DNA from: Microbacterium hibisci
Lineage (GTDB): Bacteria > Actinomycetota > Actinomycetes > Actinomycetales > Microbacteriaceae
Direction of reading: 5' to 3'
Assembly (NCBI RefSeq): GCF_015278255.1
Contig: NZ_JADIJC010000002.1
Span: 457,601 to 521,600 of the forward strand
DNA: 64,000 nt
Shown: piece by piece, positions 32,690 to 41,925 of the stretch
How the letters are laid out: every line of letters starts with the position of its first letter
Position numbering within the stretch: position 1 is the stretch's first letter
Translations under genes and position numbers: made by a program
The notes under the pieces: model-generated
Database searches by the model: none
What the model was told of the DNA's origin: nothing
The model's input: the letters and a program-made list of their open reading frames with translations, nothing else

Positions 32690-34072
32690 TCAGCGGGTGT
32701 CGTCGGAGTCGTCCGTCCAGGCCAGGATGTCGACCCCGTGGTTGTCGGGTGAGGTGAGCGTCCACCACTCCGGCGCGTGCGAGTCGTCGGCCAGCCGCCC
32801 GCCCGCCGCGAGCGCGGCCGCGACCCGCGCGTCGACCTGGTCGCGCGGCACCGAGATGTCGACGTGGGTCCGCCCGCGCCCCGACTTCGCCGGCTCCAGC
32901 GGGTGGAACCATACGTGCGGGTTGCGCCGCAGCGGATCGACGGCGTCGTCGGCGCCGAGCGGTTCGTAGCCCAGCGCGGCGGTCCAGAACGGACGCACGT
33001 GGGCCTCGGGACCCTGCGCGACGGCGATGCCGATGACGGTCAGCGCCGACGGGTCGGCTTCGAGGCCGAGCTCGCGCGCCGCGCGGGAGACGGATGCCGC
33101 GAGCTCGGCATCCGCTCGGCTGAGCCCGCCGTCCCGACGACTGAAGCTCTTCACGAAGACCCCCTCGGGGCGCAGGTCGATGTCGGGGAAGTGGCCCTGC
33201 TCCTCGGCGATCGCGACGATCGCGGCCACGAGCCGCGCGCCGTGCGACAGCGAGTCCGCGCGGAAGAAGGCGTGGGCGCCCCAGTACAGCACCCGCCAGT
33301 CCTCGACCCCCGCCGACGCATGGAACGCGGCGGCGCTGATCGTCTCGGCCTCGCGCTGGATCGTGCCGTCGCCGAGCGGCGGCTGCGCGAGGATCACCCG
33401 CGCGAGCTCATGCGGCTGGGTCAGCTGCGGCCAGTGGCCCGTCGGCAGATCCACGTACGTCACATCGGTGAGCCGCGTGAACTCCTGCACCGGCTCGGCC
33501 CCCGCCGCGATCCAGCTCTGCAGATCCGCGACGGAGTACTCGGACGCGACGGCCGTCACCGGGATGTCGTGACGGCGGTCGTCATGGAGATGCTGGATGC
33601 CGGTGACCACTCCCGCCGGAGACGGGACGGCGTATGCACGGAACGCGGTCATGCCGCCGTCGCCGAGATCCCGGAGGTCGGCCTCGTCGAAGTCGGCCCA
33701 GTCCGGCAGGGGCAGGTCGGCGCCCCGCGGTTCGTACCCACGCAGCAGCGGATCGCCGTCCGCCGTCGGGAATCCGCCGATGAGGATCAGGCGCGCGACG
33801 CGGTCAGGCCGGGCGTCGGCTGCCGCGTAGACGATGCCCGCGCCGGCGGAGTGGCCCACCAGGATCACCTGCTCGCCGGGGGCGGCGTCGATGGCGGCCA
33901 CCACGGCCTCGACGTGATCCGCGAGCTGGATGCGCGATCGATCGGCGTCGGCAGACTCCATGCCCGGAAGCGTGAGCGGCACAGGTCGGTGGCCGGCCCG
34001 CTCGAGCGCGGGTGCCACCTCGTACCAGGCCCACCCGCCCATCCAGAGACCTGCGACGAGGATGATGTCCAT
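32690..34072 (-). CDS. Three-domain fusion: alpha/beta hydrolase, pterin-carbinolamine-dehydratase-like, VOC/glyoxalase-like
   Basis: A 460-residue fusion. Residues 1-230 are an alpha/beta hydrolase (nucleophile Ser75 in GHSAG, His213 in GHWP). Residues 240-337 resemble pterin-4a-carbinolamine dehydratase (AAFHASAGVEDWRVL, AIAEEQGHFPDIDLR), but the usual His-His-Pro reads His294-Phe-Pro and the later His is missing. Residues 343-455 are a VOC-fold domain (IGIAVAQGPEAHVRPFWTAA, HVDISVPRDQ). GGAGGAG precedes the ATG at 34072. The middle domain is probably catalytically altered. The order of domains is uncommon and may join hydrolysis with ligand binding. Function unknown. Confidence 0.8.
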   Translation of the reverse strand: MDIILVAGLWMGGWAWYEVAPALERAGHRPVPLTLPGMESADADRSRIQLADHVEAVVAAIDAAPGEQVILVGHSAGAGIVYAAADARPDRVARLILIGGFPTADGDPLLRGYEPRGADLPLPDWADFDEADLRDLGDGGMTAFRAYAVPSPAGVVTGIQHLHDDRRHDIPVTAVASEYSVADLQSWIAAGAEPVQEFTRLTDVTYVDLPTGHWPQLTQPHELARVILAQPPLGDGTIQREAETISAAAFHASAGVEDWRVLYWGAHAFFRADSLSHGARLVAAIVAIAEEQGHFPDIDLRPEGVFVKSFSRRDGGLSRADAELAASVSRAARELGLEADPSALTVIGIAVAQGPEAHVRPFWTAALGYEPLGADDAVDPLRRNPHVWFHPLEPAKSGRGRTHVDISVPRDQVDARVAAALAAGGRLADDSHAPEWWTLTSPDNHGVDILAWTDDSDDTR

Positions 34073-34170
34073 CTCTGCTCCTCCGTGCCCGCGTGCTGTC
34101 AGTGTGGCCCCGGCCGCCGACATCCGCCACCGCCTCCCGGGCCGAGGGAATACGCCCACTCCGACCACGG

Positions 34171-34199
34171 TTGTGGATGGTACCCCGGGGGGGTATAAC
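34171..34199 (+). promoter_or_regulatory. Copper-ATPase promoter with CsoR-type operator
   Basis: TTGTGG (34171-34176) and TATAAC (34194-34199) are spaced 17 bp. The spacer holds TACCCCGGGGGGGTA (34181-34195), which fits the CsoR-family operator TACCC-N5-GGGTA exactly in sequence and spacing. A repressor bound there would block polymerase, and copper would release it. The GTG start at 34227 follows GAGGAG. Confidence 0.75.
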
Positions 34200-34226
34200 A
34201 GAGCCATCGTTCGACGAGGAGACGCC

Positions 34227-36464
34227 GTGACCGATCCGCATCACGACCAGAGAGCAGGGGTCGCCGCGAACGACCGGGCCGCGCGCACCGACGGCGACGC
34301 CGGGCATGACGGGCACGCCGAGCATGACGCACACGCGGGTCACGACGCCCACGCCTCGGGTCACCGCGACGCCCGGCATGACGCCCCCGGCGGCCGGACC
34401 GCTTCCGACCCGCACGCCGACCACGCCGCGCGGAACGGCGCGCACGCCGATCACACCGCCCACGCCGGCCACGTGGGGCACGGCGCCGATCACGTCGCCG
34501 CCTTCCGGCGGCTCTTCTGGATCAACCTCGTGCTCGCGGTGCCGGTCGTGGCGTTCTCGGGGATGTTCGCGATGGTCCTCGGGTACACGCTGCCCGACGC
34601 GCCGTGGGTGCCGTGGGTCTCGCCGGTGCTCGGCACCGTCATGTACTTCTGGGGCGGCCGGCCGTTCCTGACGGGCGCCGTGTCGGAGCTGCGCGCACGC
34701 AAGCCCGGCATGATGCTGCTCATCGGCCTCGCGATCACGGTGGCCTTCTTCGCCTCGTGGGGCGCGAGCCTCGGCCTGCTGCACCACGAGCTCGAGTTCT
34801 GGTGGGAGCTGGCGCTCCTGATCGTGATCATGCTGCTCGGCCACTGGATCGAGATGCGCTCGCTCGCGCAGACGACGTCGGCGCTCGATTCGCTCGCCGC
34901 GCTCCTGCCGGACGAGGCCGAGCGGGTCGAGGGCGACCGCATCGTGATCGTCGCCCCCTCCGCACTGCGCGTGGGCGACGTCGTGGTGGTGCGCCCCGGC
35001 GCGAGCGTGCCGGCCGACGGCCGCGTCGTCGACGGTGCTGCCGACATGGACGAGTCGATGGTCACGGGGGAGTCCCGGCCCGTCGCGCGGGGGGTGGGCG
35101 ACCAGGTCACCGCCGGCACGGTGGCGACCGACTCCGGGCTGCGGGTCGAGGTGACCGCGACCGGCGACGACACCACGCTCGCCGGCATCCAGCGTCTCGT
35201 CGCCGACGCGCAGAACTCGACGTCGCGTGCGCAGCGACTCGCCGACCGCGCCGCGGGCTGGCTGTTCTGGTTCGCCCTGGGCGCCGCCGTCGTCACGGCG
35301 ATCGTGTGGAGCGCCGTCGAGATGCCGGATGAAGCCGTCGTGCGAACGATCACGGTGCTCGTGATCGCGTGCCCCCACGCCCTGGGGCTCGCGATCCCGC
35401 TCGTCGTGTCGATCGCCACCGAGCGGGCGGCCCGGGGCGGCGTGCTCGTCAAGGACCGCCTGGCGCTGGAGAGCATGCGCACGATCGACGCCGTGCTGTT
35501 CGACAAGACCGGCACGCTCACCAGGGGCGAGCCGACGGTCGTCGACGTATCGGCGGTCGGCGGACTCGACGCCGACGACGTGCTCGCGCTCGCCGCCGCG
35601 GCCGAAGCCGACAGCGAGCACCCGCTCGCGCGCGCGATCGTCCGGGCCGCGCAGGAGCGCGGTCTGCCCGTGAGCACCGCCGGCGGCTTCCGGTCCTCGC
35701 CCGCGGTCGGCGTGACGGCGACCGTCGCCGGCCGCGTGATCCGGGTCGGCGGGCCCCGCCTCGTCGATGAGATCGGCGCCACCGACGTCGCGGCCGCCGA
35801 GAGCTGGCGCGAGCAGGGCTCGATCGTGCTGCACGTCGTGCGCGACGGCGAGGTCATCGGCGGGCTCGCGCTCGCGGACGAGATCCGGCCCGAGTCGCGC
35901 GAGGCGGTCGACGCGCTCCACAAGCTGGGCGTCGAGGTCGTGATGATCACCGGGGATGCCGAACCCGTGGCCCGCTCGGTCGCCCAGGCGCTCGGCATCC
36001 GTCGCGTCTTCGCCGGTGTGCGTCCGGAGGACAAGGAGCGGAAGGTCGCCGAGCTGCAGGGCGAGGGCCTCAAGGTGGCCATGGTCGGGGACGGCGTGAA
36101 CGACGCGCCCGCGCTCGCCCGGGCCGACGTCGGCATCGCGATCGGCGCCGGAACCGACGTGGCGATCGGGTCCGCCGGGGTGATCCTCGCCTCGAGCGAT
36201 CCGCGCTCCGTGCTCTCGGTCATCGAGCTGTCGCGGGCGAGCTACCGCAAGATGACGCAGAACCTGTGGTGGGCGGCCGGGTACAACCTCGTCTCGGTGC
36301 CGCTCGCGGCGGGGGTGCTCGCCCCGATCGGGTTCGTGCTGCCGATGTCGGTCGGCGCGATCCTCATGTCGCTGTCCACCGTCGTCGTGGCGCTCAACGC
36401 GCAGCTGCTGCGGCGGCTCGATCTGACACCGGAGCGCAGCGCGCGGGCGGTGCTCGAGCGCTGA
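34227..36464 (+). CDS. Copper-exporting P-type ATPase (P1B-3, CopB-like)
   Basis: A 745-residue pump. The N-terminus (1-90) is His/Asp-rich without CxxC, typical of CopB. TGES is the actuator motif, Cys382-Pro383-His384 (IACPHALG) lies in the key membrane helix, Asp426 in DKTGTLT is phosphorylated, and GDGVNDAPAL closes the ATP site. The last helices read WWAAGYNLVSVPLAAG and MSVGAILMSLST, the P1B-3 signature. It exports Cu+ or Cu2+ from the cytoplasm. GAGGAG precedes the GTG. A CsoR-type operator lies in its promoter; no csoR gene is seen nearby, so the repressor must act from elsewhere. Confidence 0.92.
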   Translation: MTDPHHDQRAGVAANDRAARTDGDAGHDGHAEHDAHAGHDAHASGHRDARHDAPGGRTASDPHADHAARNGAHADHTAHAGHVGHGADHVAAFRRLFWINLVLAVPVVAFSGMFAMVLGYTLPDAPWVPWVSPVLGTVMYFWGGRPFLTGAVSELRARKPGMMLLIGLAITVAFFASWGASLGLLHHELEFWWELALLIVIMLLGHWIEMRSLAQTTSALDSLAALLPDEAERVEGDRIVIVAPSALRVGDVVVVRPGASVPADGRVVDGAADMDESMVTGESRPVARGVGDQVTAGTVATDSGLRVEVTATGDDTTLAGIQRLVADAQNSTSRAQRLADRAAGWLFWFALGAAVVTAIVWSAVEMPDEAVVRTITVLVIACPHALGLAIPLVVSIATERAARGGVLVKDRLALESMRTIDAVLFDKTGTLTRGEPTVVDVSAVGGLDADDVLALAAAAEADSEHPLARAIVRAAQERGLPVSTAGGFRSSPAVGVTATVAGRVIRVGGPRLVDEIGATDVAAAESWREQGSIVLHVVRDGEVIGGLALADEIRPESREAVDALHKLGVEVVMITGDAEPVARSVAQALGIRRVFAGVRPEDKERKVAELQGEGLKVAMVGDGVNDAPALARADVGIAIGAGTDVAIGSAGVILASSDPRSVLSVIELSRASYRKMTQNLWWAAGYNLVSVPLAAGVLAPIGFVLPMSVGAILMSLSTVVVALNAQLLRRLDLTPERSARAVLER

Positions 36465-36528
36465 GCTCGCGCGGGGTCGCGGCATCCGTCCCCCCGTCGG
36501 TGACCGTGCGCGGGGATAGGGTTTGAGC

Positions 36529-37356
36529 ATGACGACTCCTCCCGGCTGGTACGACGACGGACACGGCGCGCTGCGCTGGTGGGACGGGGCGCAGTGGACC
36601 GAGCACGTCGCTCAGCCCGACCCCGAGCCGTCGCCGGCACCCACGGAGGCCGAGATCGTCGCCCAGCTCGGGTTCGAGCAGCAGGCCGCGCCGGCGCCCG
36701 TGGCCGCCGCGGGCGACGCCGCGCCCGGTGGGGCGTCGCAGCCCGAGGTCCCCTCGCAGCCGGCGCATCTCGCCGCGCAGCAGTACGCCGCGCAGCCGGG
36801 ACACCCGGGGGGACCCTATCCCGGCCCGTCCGCGGGAGGCGGCTTCACCGCCGCGACCGAGCCGCGCAAGTCGAGGCTGTGGATCCTGTGGGTCGTGCTC
36901 GGCGTGGTGCTGCTCGGCATCGTGATCGCGGCGGCCGTCGTCATCCCCTTGCTGTTCCTGTCGGCGACCACCGCCGGCGGCGTCGCGCAGACCGACGACG
37001 AGCGTGCGGCTGTCACCGCCGTCGAGCGCTATGACGACGCCTGGCAGAACGGGGACTGCGACGCGCTGGCGTCCGCGACGACCGAGGACTTCCGGACGGA
37101 CCAGGGCCTCACCGACTGCGCCGCGTTCGAAGACCAGACGGTGTCGTTCGGCGCGGGCGTCGAGGACTATACGGTGCAGATCGCGGACGTGGAGACCATC
37201 GACGACGTGATCCTGGTGGCCACGAACGAGACGTTCACGCAGCTGCTGGACGCGGACGGGCAGCCGATCGAGCCCACGCCCGGGTCGGCTGTCTACCAGT
37301 ACACCGTCATCGCCTCCGACGGAACGTGGCTGATCGACGACATCGCCGCCGAATGA
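36529..37356 (+). CDS. DUF2510-domain membrane-anchored protein
   Basis: A 275-residue protein. Residues 4-27 are a DUF2510 domain (PPGWYDDG, LRWWDGAQWTEH). A Pro/Ala/Gln-rich linker leads to one membrane helix (about 122-147) and an extracytoplasmic domain of 125 residues resembling nuclear-transport-factor-2-like folds (AVERYDDAWQNGDCDALAS with two Cys that could form a disulphide). TAGGGT (36517-36522) stands six bases before the ATG, so leaderless. It overlaps the TSUP gene by ATGA. Common in actinobacteria; function unknown. Confidence 0.85.
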   Translation: MTTPPGWYDDGHGALRWWDGAQWTEHVAQPDPEPSPAPTEAEIVAQLGFEQQAAPAPVAAAGDAAPGGASQPEVPSQPAHLAAQQYAAQPGHPGGPYPGPSAGGGFTAATEPRKSRLWILWVVLGVVLLGIVIAAAVVIPLLFLSATTAGGVAQTDDERAAVTAVERYDDAWQNGDCDALASATTEDFRTDQGLTDCAAFEDQTVSFGAGVEDYTVQIADVETIDDVILVATNETFTQLLDADGQPIEPTPGSAVYQYTVIASDGTWLIDDIAAE

Positions 37357-38228
37357 GCCGGCCCGAAACGGCCGCGCTTCCGCCGCGCAGCACCCGGTTC
37401 TACGTCACCTGCGTGGGGATCGGGCTGCTGGCGGGCGTCCTCTCGGGGCTCTTCGGCGTCGGGGGCGGCACGGTCATCGTGCCCTTCCTCGTGCTGTTCC
37501 TCCACTTCGATCAGCGTCTGGCCGCGGGCACCTCGCTCGCGGCGATCGTGCCGACCGCGGCCGTCGGGGTGATCTCGTACGCCGTGCACGGCTCGGTGGC
37601 CTGGATCCCGGCGCTGCTGCTCGCGGCCGGAGCCGTCGTCGGAGCCCAGATCGGCACGTGGCTGCTGCCGCGGCTGTCGCTCACCGTGCTGCGATGGTCG
37701 TTCGTCGGCTTCCTCGTCGCGGTGATCGTGAGCCTCTTCATCGTGATCCCGTCGCGCGACGCGGAGCTCGTCCTCACCTGGCTCAACGGTGCCGGGCTGG
37801 TCGTGCTCGGCGTGGCCACCGGCATCCTGTCGGGTCTCATCGGCGTCGGCGGAGGCATCATCGTCGTGCCGGCGCTCATGGTGCTCTTCGGCACCAGCGA
37901 CCTGGTGGCCAAGGGCACCTCGCTGCTCATGATGATCCCGACTGCGGTGTCGGGCACGATCGGCAACCTGCGCCGTCGCAACGTCGACCTCGTCGCGGCG
38001 GCGATCGTGGGCCTCGCGGCGTGCACCACGACGGCGCTCGGCGCGTGGGCGGCGACCCTCCTCGACCCCTTCGTCGCGAACGTGCTGTTCGCCGCGTACC
38101 TGGTCATCATCGCGGTGCAGATGGGGCTGCGCGCCTGGCGAGGCCGTGCGCGGCCGGCCGGACCGGCTGGCGGCGGGCCGGTCGGCGACGACCGGCCGTC
38201 CGGGGAGCGGACACCGCCCGCTCGGTAG
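37353..38228 (+). CDS. TSUP-family exporter (TauE/SafE)
   Basis: A 291-residue membrane protein with eight or nine helices in two repeated halves. Each half starts with the family's glycine-rich element: GLLAGVLSGLFGVGGGTVIVP and ATGILSGLIGVGGGIIVVP. TSUP proteins export sulphite, sulphonates or related anions. ATGA overlap with the DUF2510 gene. The C-terminal 35 residues are Pro/Gly-rich and probably cytosolic. Substrate cannot be told from the sequence. Confidence 0.9.
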   Translation: MSRPETAALPPRSTRFYVTCVGIGLLAGVLSGLFGVGGGTVIVPFLVLFLHFDQRLAAGTSLAAIVPTAAVGVISYAVHGSVAWIPALLLAAGAVVGAQIGTWLLPRLSLTVLRWSFVGFLVAVIVSLFIVIPSRDAELVLTWLNGAGLVVLGVATGILSGLIGVGGGIIVVPALMVLFGTSDLVAKGTSLLMMIPTAVSGTIGNLRRRNVDLVAAAIVGLAACTTTALGAWAATLLDPFVANVLFAAYLVIIAVQMGLRAWRGRARPAGPAGGGPVGDDRPSGERTPPAR

Positions 38229-38237
38229 GATGGCCTG

Positions 38238-38687
38238 GTGCCAGTGAACCCCGAGCTCGTCGGCCGAGACTTCCCGCCGACGGCCCCCTACCTCGTGGGT
38301 CGCGAGAAGGTGCGCGAGTTCGCGCGCGCCGTCTTCGCCGACGACCCGCAGCACACCGACCCCTCGGCCGCCGGGGCCCTCGGCTACGCCGACGTCGTCG
38401 CGCCGCCGACGTTCGCGATCGTCGTCACCGACGCCACGCTGCAGCAGCTCCTCGCCGAGCCCGACTCGGGCATCGTCCTGCAGAACGTGCTGCACGCCGA
38501 GCAGAAGTTCCGCTACACCCGGCCGATCGTGGCGGGCGACGAGCTGACCGCCAAGCTGGCGGTCACCGGCATCCGTGCCATGGGCGCCGCGGCGATGGTC
38601 ACGAGCGAGTCCGAGATCACGGATGCCGCGGGCGCGCACGTCGTGACCGCGACGTCCGTCCTGCTCGTAGGGGAGGGGGACGCATGA
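38238..38687 (+). CDS. MaoC-like dehydratase, N-terminal-type subunit (HadA/FAS1-DH-like)
   Basis: A 149-residue hotdog-fold protein with HTDPSAAGALGYADVVAPPTF and FRYTRPIVAGDELTA, the layout of the FAS1_DH/MaoC N-terminal subunit, which lacks the catalytic motif and pairs with the next gene's product. TAGGAT (38226-38231) stands six bases before the GTG, so the mRNA is likely leaderless. The pair is the type that dehydrates (R)-3-hydroxyacyl chains. It is coupled to the catalytic subunit by ATGA. Confidence 0.9.
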   Translation: MPVNPELVGRDFPPTAPYLVGREKVREFARAVFADDPQHTDPSAAGALGYADVVAPPTFAIVVTDATLQQLLAEPDSGIVLQNVLHAEQKFRYTRPIVAGDELTAKLAVTGIRAMGAAAMVTSESEITDAAGAHVVTATSVLLVGEGDA

Positions 38688-39115
38688 GCGCCGCTTCGAC
38701 GGGCTCTGCGACCGGTCCGCTCACCGTCGGCGACGTGGTCGCCGAGCGCACCGTGCATCTCACGCGCGAGTCGCTGGTGCGCTACGCCGGCGCGTCGGGC
38801 GACTTCAACCCGATCCACTACCGCGACGACGTCGCCGCCGCCGTGGGCCTTCCCGGTGTGCTCGCCCACGGCATGCTCACCATGGGCCTGGCCGTGGGCA
38901 CGCTCACGCCGTGGCTCGGCGACACCGGCCGCATCCTCGACTACGGCGTGCGGTTCACCAAGCCCGTCGTGGTCGACCCCGACAAGGGCGCCGACGTGAC
39001 CGTCGTCGCGAAGGTCGGCGCCGTCGACGACGAGTCCGCCCGCATCGACCTCACCGTCTCGTACGAGGGCGCCACGGTGCTCGTCAAGGCGCAGGTGCGC
39101 GTCCGGACCGTCTGA
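38684..39115 (+). CDS. MaoC-like (R)-hydratase, catalytic subunit (HadB-like)
   Basis: A 143-residue hotdog-fold subunit with the full R-hydratase motif YAGASGDFNPIHYRDD, with catalytic Asp and His, then GVLAHGMLTMG. It dehydrates or hydrates acyl thioesters together with the preceding subunit. The ATG overlaps the upstream stop; murB follows 3 bp after its stop. In mycobacteria the homologous genes adjoin trpT-secE-nusG, which here lie about 24 kb further right. Confidence 0.92.
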   Translation: MSAASTGSATGPLTVGDVVAERTVHLTRESLVRYAGASGDFNPIHYRDDVAAAVGLPGVLAHGMLTMGLAVGTLTPWLGDTGRILDYGVRFTKPVVVDPDKGADVTVVAKVGAVDDESARIDLTVSYEGATVLVKAQVRVRTV

Positions 39116-39118
39116 CGC

Positions 39119-40255
39119 ATGCCCGAAGTCACTCCCGTACCGCTCTCGCGGCTCACCACGCTGCGCACCGGCGGCGTCCCCGCGCGCATGGTCGACGCGC
39201 ACACGACCGACGAGCTCGTCGATGCCCTGCGCGACGTCTGGGCGTCGGGCGACGACTGGCTCGTGCTGGGCGGCGGCTCCAACCTCTTCGTCGGCGACGA
39301 CCCGTTCGACGGCACCGTCGTGCGCGTGCTGACGAAGGGCATCGAACGGATGCCGTCACCCATGCCGGGACGCGCGCGCCTGCGCGTGCAGGCGGGGCAC
39401 GACTGGGACGACCTCGTCGCCTTCGCGGTGGCCGAGGGCCTCGGCGGCCTGGAGGCGATGTCGGGCATCCCCGGGACGGTCGGCGCGGCTCCCGTGCAGA
39501 ACATCGGCGCCTACGGCCAGGAGATCGTGCAGACCCTCAGCGAGGTCGAGCTCCTCGACGAGTCGACCGGCGACGTCTCGACGGTGCCGGCGGCCGAGCT
39601 CGGGCTCGGCTTCCGCACCTCGGTGCTGAAGCACCACTACGGCTCGGTGCCCACCCGTCGCGCGGTGATCCTCACGGTCACCCTCGACCTGCCCGAGATC
39701 GGGCCCGGCGCGCGCCGGATCGCCGGCGACCAGCTCCGCACCGCGCTGCGCCTGGGACCCGAAGACGAGGCCACCCTCGCGTGGGTCCGCGACCGCATCC
39801 TCGAGACCCGCCGCAGCAAGGGCATGGTGCTCGACGGCGACGACCCCGACACGTACAGCGCGGGGTCGTTCTTCCAGAACGCGGTGGTGTCGGCATCCTT
39901 CGCCCGCACGCTCCCCGACGCGTGCCCGCGCTGGCCCGTGCACCCCGACCTCGACCCGGTGCTCGTCATTCCCCTGGCGAACTTCGACGGCTACGTGCCG
40001 CCGCCGACGACCGTGCCGTCCGACGTCAAGGTCAGTGCCGGGTGGCTGATCGAGCACGCCGGCGTGCGCAAGGGCTTCCGGCTGCCGCGATCGCGCGCGG
40101 GCCTGTCGACCAAGCACGCGCTCGCGCTCACCAACCGCGGCAGCGCCACCGCGGCCGAACTGGCCGAACTCGCCCGGTTCATCCAGGGGCGCGTGCAGTC
40201 CGAGTTCGGCCTGATCCTCCAGCCCGAGCCCGTGCTGCTGAACGTCGAGCTCTAG
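39119..40255 (+). CDS. murB: UDP-N-acetylmuramate dehydrogenase
   Basis: A 378-residue flavoenzyme that reduces UDP-GlcNAc-enolpyruvate to UDP-MurNAc in peptidoglycan synthesis. The FAD domain has VLGGGSNLFVGDD and GIPGTVGAAPVQNIGAYGQE; SAGSFFQNAVV carries the catalytic Ser, and SAGWLIEHAGVRKG and the final Glu (EPVLLNVEL) fit the type I enzyme. The ATG lies 3 bp after the MaoC stop and has no ribosome binding site, so it depends on coupling. A repeat and a 58-codon small frame follow. Confidence 0.96.
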   Translation: MPEVTPVPLSRLTTLRTGGVPARMVDAHTTDELVDALRDVWASGDDWLVLGGGSNLFVGDDPFDGTVVRVLTKGIERMPSPMPGRARLRVQAGHDWDDLVAFAVAEGLGGLEAMSGIPGTVGAAPVQNIGAYGQEIVQTLSEVELLDESTGDVSTVPAAELGLGFRTSVLKHHYGSVPTRRAVILTVTLDLPEIGPGARRIAGDQLRTALRLGPEDEATLAWVRDRILETRRSKGMVLDGDDPDTYSAGSFFQNAVVSASFARTLPDACPRWPVHPDLDPVLVIPLANFDGYVPPPTTVPSDVKVSAGWLIEHAGVRKGFRLPRSRAGLSTKHALALTNRGSATAAELAELARFIQGRVQSEFGLILQPEPVLLNVEL

Positions 40256-40259
40256 CCCG

Positions 40260-40340
40260 CTTCGTCTCGCTTCGCTCGCTCAACGACCGGTGCCGTGGTC
40301 TCGGTCGTCGAGCGAGGAGCGCAGCGACGAGACGAAACGC
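40260..40340. repeat. Dispersed palindromic repeat after murB
   Basis: An imperfect inverted repeat: CTTCGTCTCGCTTCGCTCGC with CTCAACGACCGGT on the left and GGTCGTCGAGCG with GACGAGACGAAACGC on the right. It belongs to the same family as the 62029-62188 tandem element. It lies between convergent genes and may work as a transcription barrier. Confidence 0.65.
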
Positions 40341-40456
40341 TCGGGGTCGTCCCGACACCCCTGGCCGGCGTGCCCGAGCAGGTTCGCGCGATGCGCGGGC
40401 GCCAGGTTCGCCAGCGCCGCAGCCAGTTCCATCACGATGGCCAGTCGTCGTCCCAT
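40280..40456 (-). CDS. Possible small protein (58 residues)
   Basis: A short frame beginning MGRRLAIVMELAAALANLAP with a hydrophobic helix and ending in a charged tail whose last codons run into the repeat element. AAGGG stands about 12 bases before the ATG at 40456. It fills most of the 318-bp gap between murB and the aminotransferase gene. The coding pattern is plausible but weak, and I recognise no family; it may not be expressed. Confidence 0.3.
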   Translation of the reverse strand: MGRRLAIVMELAAALANLAPAHRANLLGHAGQGCRDDPERFVSSLRSSLDDRDHGTGR

Positions 40457-40519
40457 GGATCATCCCTTCGTTCATCCTCAACGGGGACGACGAACGGGAC
40501 AGGGTCGAATCGACGAAAG

Positions 40520-40560
40520 ACGGAACGCGGATGCCCCGGGCCGGGGCATCCGCGTTCCGT
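40520..40560. terminator. Perfect 19-bp stem terminator after the aminotransferase gene
   Basis: ACGGAACGCGGATGCCCCG (40520-40538) pairs perfectly with 40542-40560 across a three-base loop, 13 bp after the minus-strand aminotransferase stop. It contains the GGATGCC core of the family of hairpins in this window. Confidence 0.8.
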
Positions 40561-40573
40561 GAGGCGCGTCGGG

Positions 40574-41776
40574 TCAGGAGGCGAAGAGGCGCTGCAGGCG
40601 CTGGACGCCCTCGAGGAGCGCATCGTCGCCCAGCGCGTACGACAGGCGAAGGTACCCGGAGGGGCCGAAGGCCTCGCCGGGCACCACGGCGACCTCGGCC
40701 TCTTCGAGGATGAGGTCGGCGAGCTCCAGCGAGGTCGTCGGCGTCTTCCCCGCCCACTCGCGGCCGAGGAGGCCGCGCACGTCGGGGTACGCGTAGAACG
40801 CGCCGAGCGGGTTGGGCACCTCGACGCCGTCGATCTTCGACAGCTCGGCGACGATGGTGCGCCGGCGGCGGTCGAACGCGAGGCGCATCTGCTCGACCTC
40901 GTCCTGCGGGCCGGTGAGGGCGGCCAGCGCCGCGCGCTGCGCGATGTTGTTGACGTTCGAGCAGAGGTGCGACTGCAGGTTGCCGGCGATCTTGATGGCG
41001 TCCTTCGGCCCCACCATCCAGCCCAGCCGCCAGCCGGTCATCGCATAGGTCTTCGCCACCCCGTTGACGAGGATCGTCTGGGCTGCGGCATCCGGCACCG
41101 CCTCCACGATCGAGACCGCACGCGCGCCCTCGTAGACGAGGTTCTGGTAGATCTCGTCGGAGATGACCCAGATGCCGTGCTCGACCGCCCACTCGCCGAT
41201 CGCGGTGGTCTCTTCGAGCGTGTAGACCGAGCCGGTGGGGTTCGACGGCGACACGAACACCAGCGCGGTCGTGCGGTCGGTGCGCGCGGCCTCGAGCTGC
41301 GCGACGGTCACCTTGTAGTCCTGGTCGGCGCCGGCGAACACCTCGACCGGCACGCCGTCGGCCAGCGCGATGGCCTCGGGGTAGGTGGTCCAGTACGGGG
41401 CCGGAAGCAGCACCTCGTCGCCGGGGTTCACCACGGTCTGGAAGGCCTGGTACACGGCCTGCTTGCCGCCGTTGGTGACGATGATCTGCGACGGGTCGAC
41501 CTCGATCCCGGAATCGCGGAGCGTCTTCGCGGCGATCGCCTCGCGCAGCACCGGAAGGCCGGCCGCGGGGGTGTAGCGGAAGTTCGCCGGGTCGCTCAGC
41601 GCCACGTCCGCCGCGTCGACGATGAACTGCGGGGTGGCGAAATCGGGCTCGCCCGCCGCGTACGAGATGACGGGCCGGCCGGCGGCCTGCAGCGCCTTCG
41701 CCTTGGCATCGACCTTGAGGGTCGCTGACTCGGCGATGGCGGAGAGTTTGCGGGAGAGCGGTGCGCGTTCTGTCAC
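40574..41776 (-). CDS. Class I pyridoxal-phosphate aminotransferase (aspartate aminotransferase type Ib)
   Basis: A 400-residue PLP enzyme. [44 protein letters not shown] and the PLP-Lys in [16 protein letters not shown] are the landmarks of the Ib aspartate aminotransferases; the late RLSYA holds the substrate-binding Arg. It makes aspartate from oxaloacetate and glutamate. The GTG at 41776 lies six bases after TACGCT (41783-41788), so it is probably leaderless. Confidence 0.93.
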   Translation of the reverse strand: MTERAPLSRKLSAIAESATLKVDAKAKALQAAGRPVISYAAGEPDFATPQFIVDAADVALSDPANFRYTPAAGLPVLREAIAAKTLRDSGIEVDPSQIIVTNGGKQAVYQAFQTVVNPGDEVLLPAPYWTTYPEAIALADGVPVEVFAGADQDYKVTVAQLEAARTDRTTALVFVSPSNPTGSVYTLEETTAIGEWAVEHGIWVISDEIYQNLVYEGARAVSIVEAVPDAAAQTILVNGVAKTYAMTGWRLGWMVGPKDAIKIAGNLQSHLCSNVNNIAQRAALAALTGPQDEVEQMRLAFDRRRRTIVAELSKIDGVEVPNPLGAFYAYPDVRGLLGREWAGKTPTTSLELADLILEEAEVAVVPGEAFGPSGYLRLSYALGDDALLEGVQRLQRLFAS

Positions 41777-41925
41777 GCTTCGAGCGTAGTCGGCGCGCGC
41801 CGTGCGGTCAGCCGCCGATCACGCACCCGTTGCCTGCGACCGTGCGGGATCCGCCGCGCGGGGGACGGACCGTCCGGCGCGGCGGCCATTCCCCGCCGGC
41901 CCTCCGCGGGAGTACCCTGTCGCTC

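Noticed and set aside
33804..36530. 908-codon minus-strand frame opposite the copper ATPase
   Set aside because: Arg/His/Asp-rich shadow; the plus strand carries every P-type ATPase motif.
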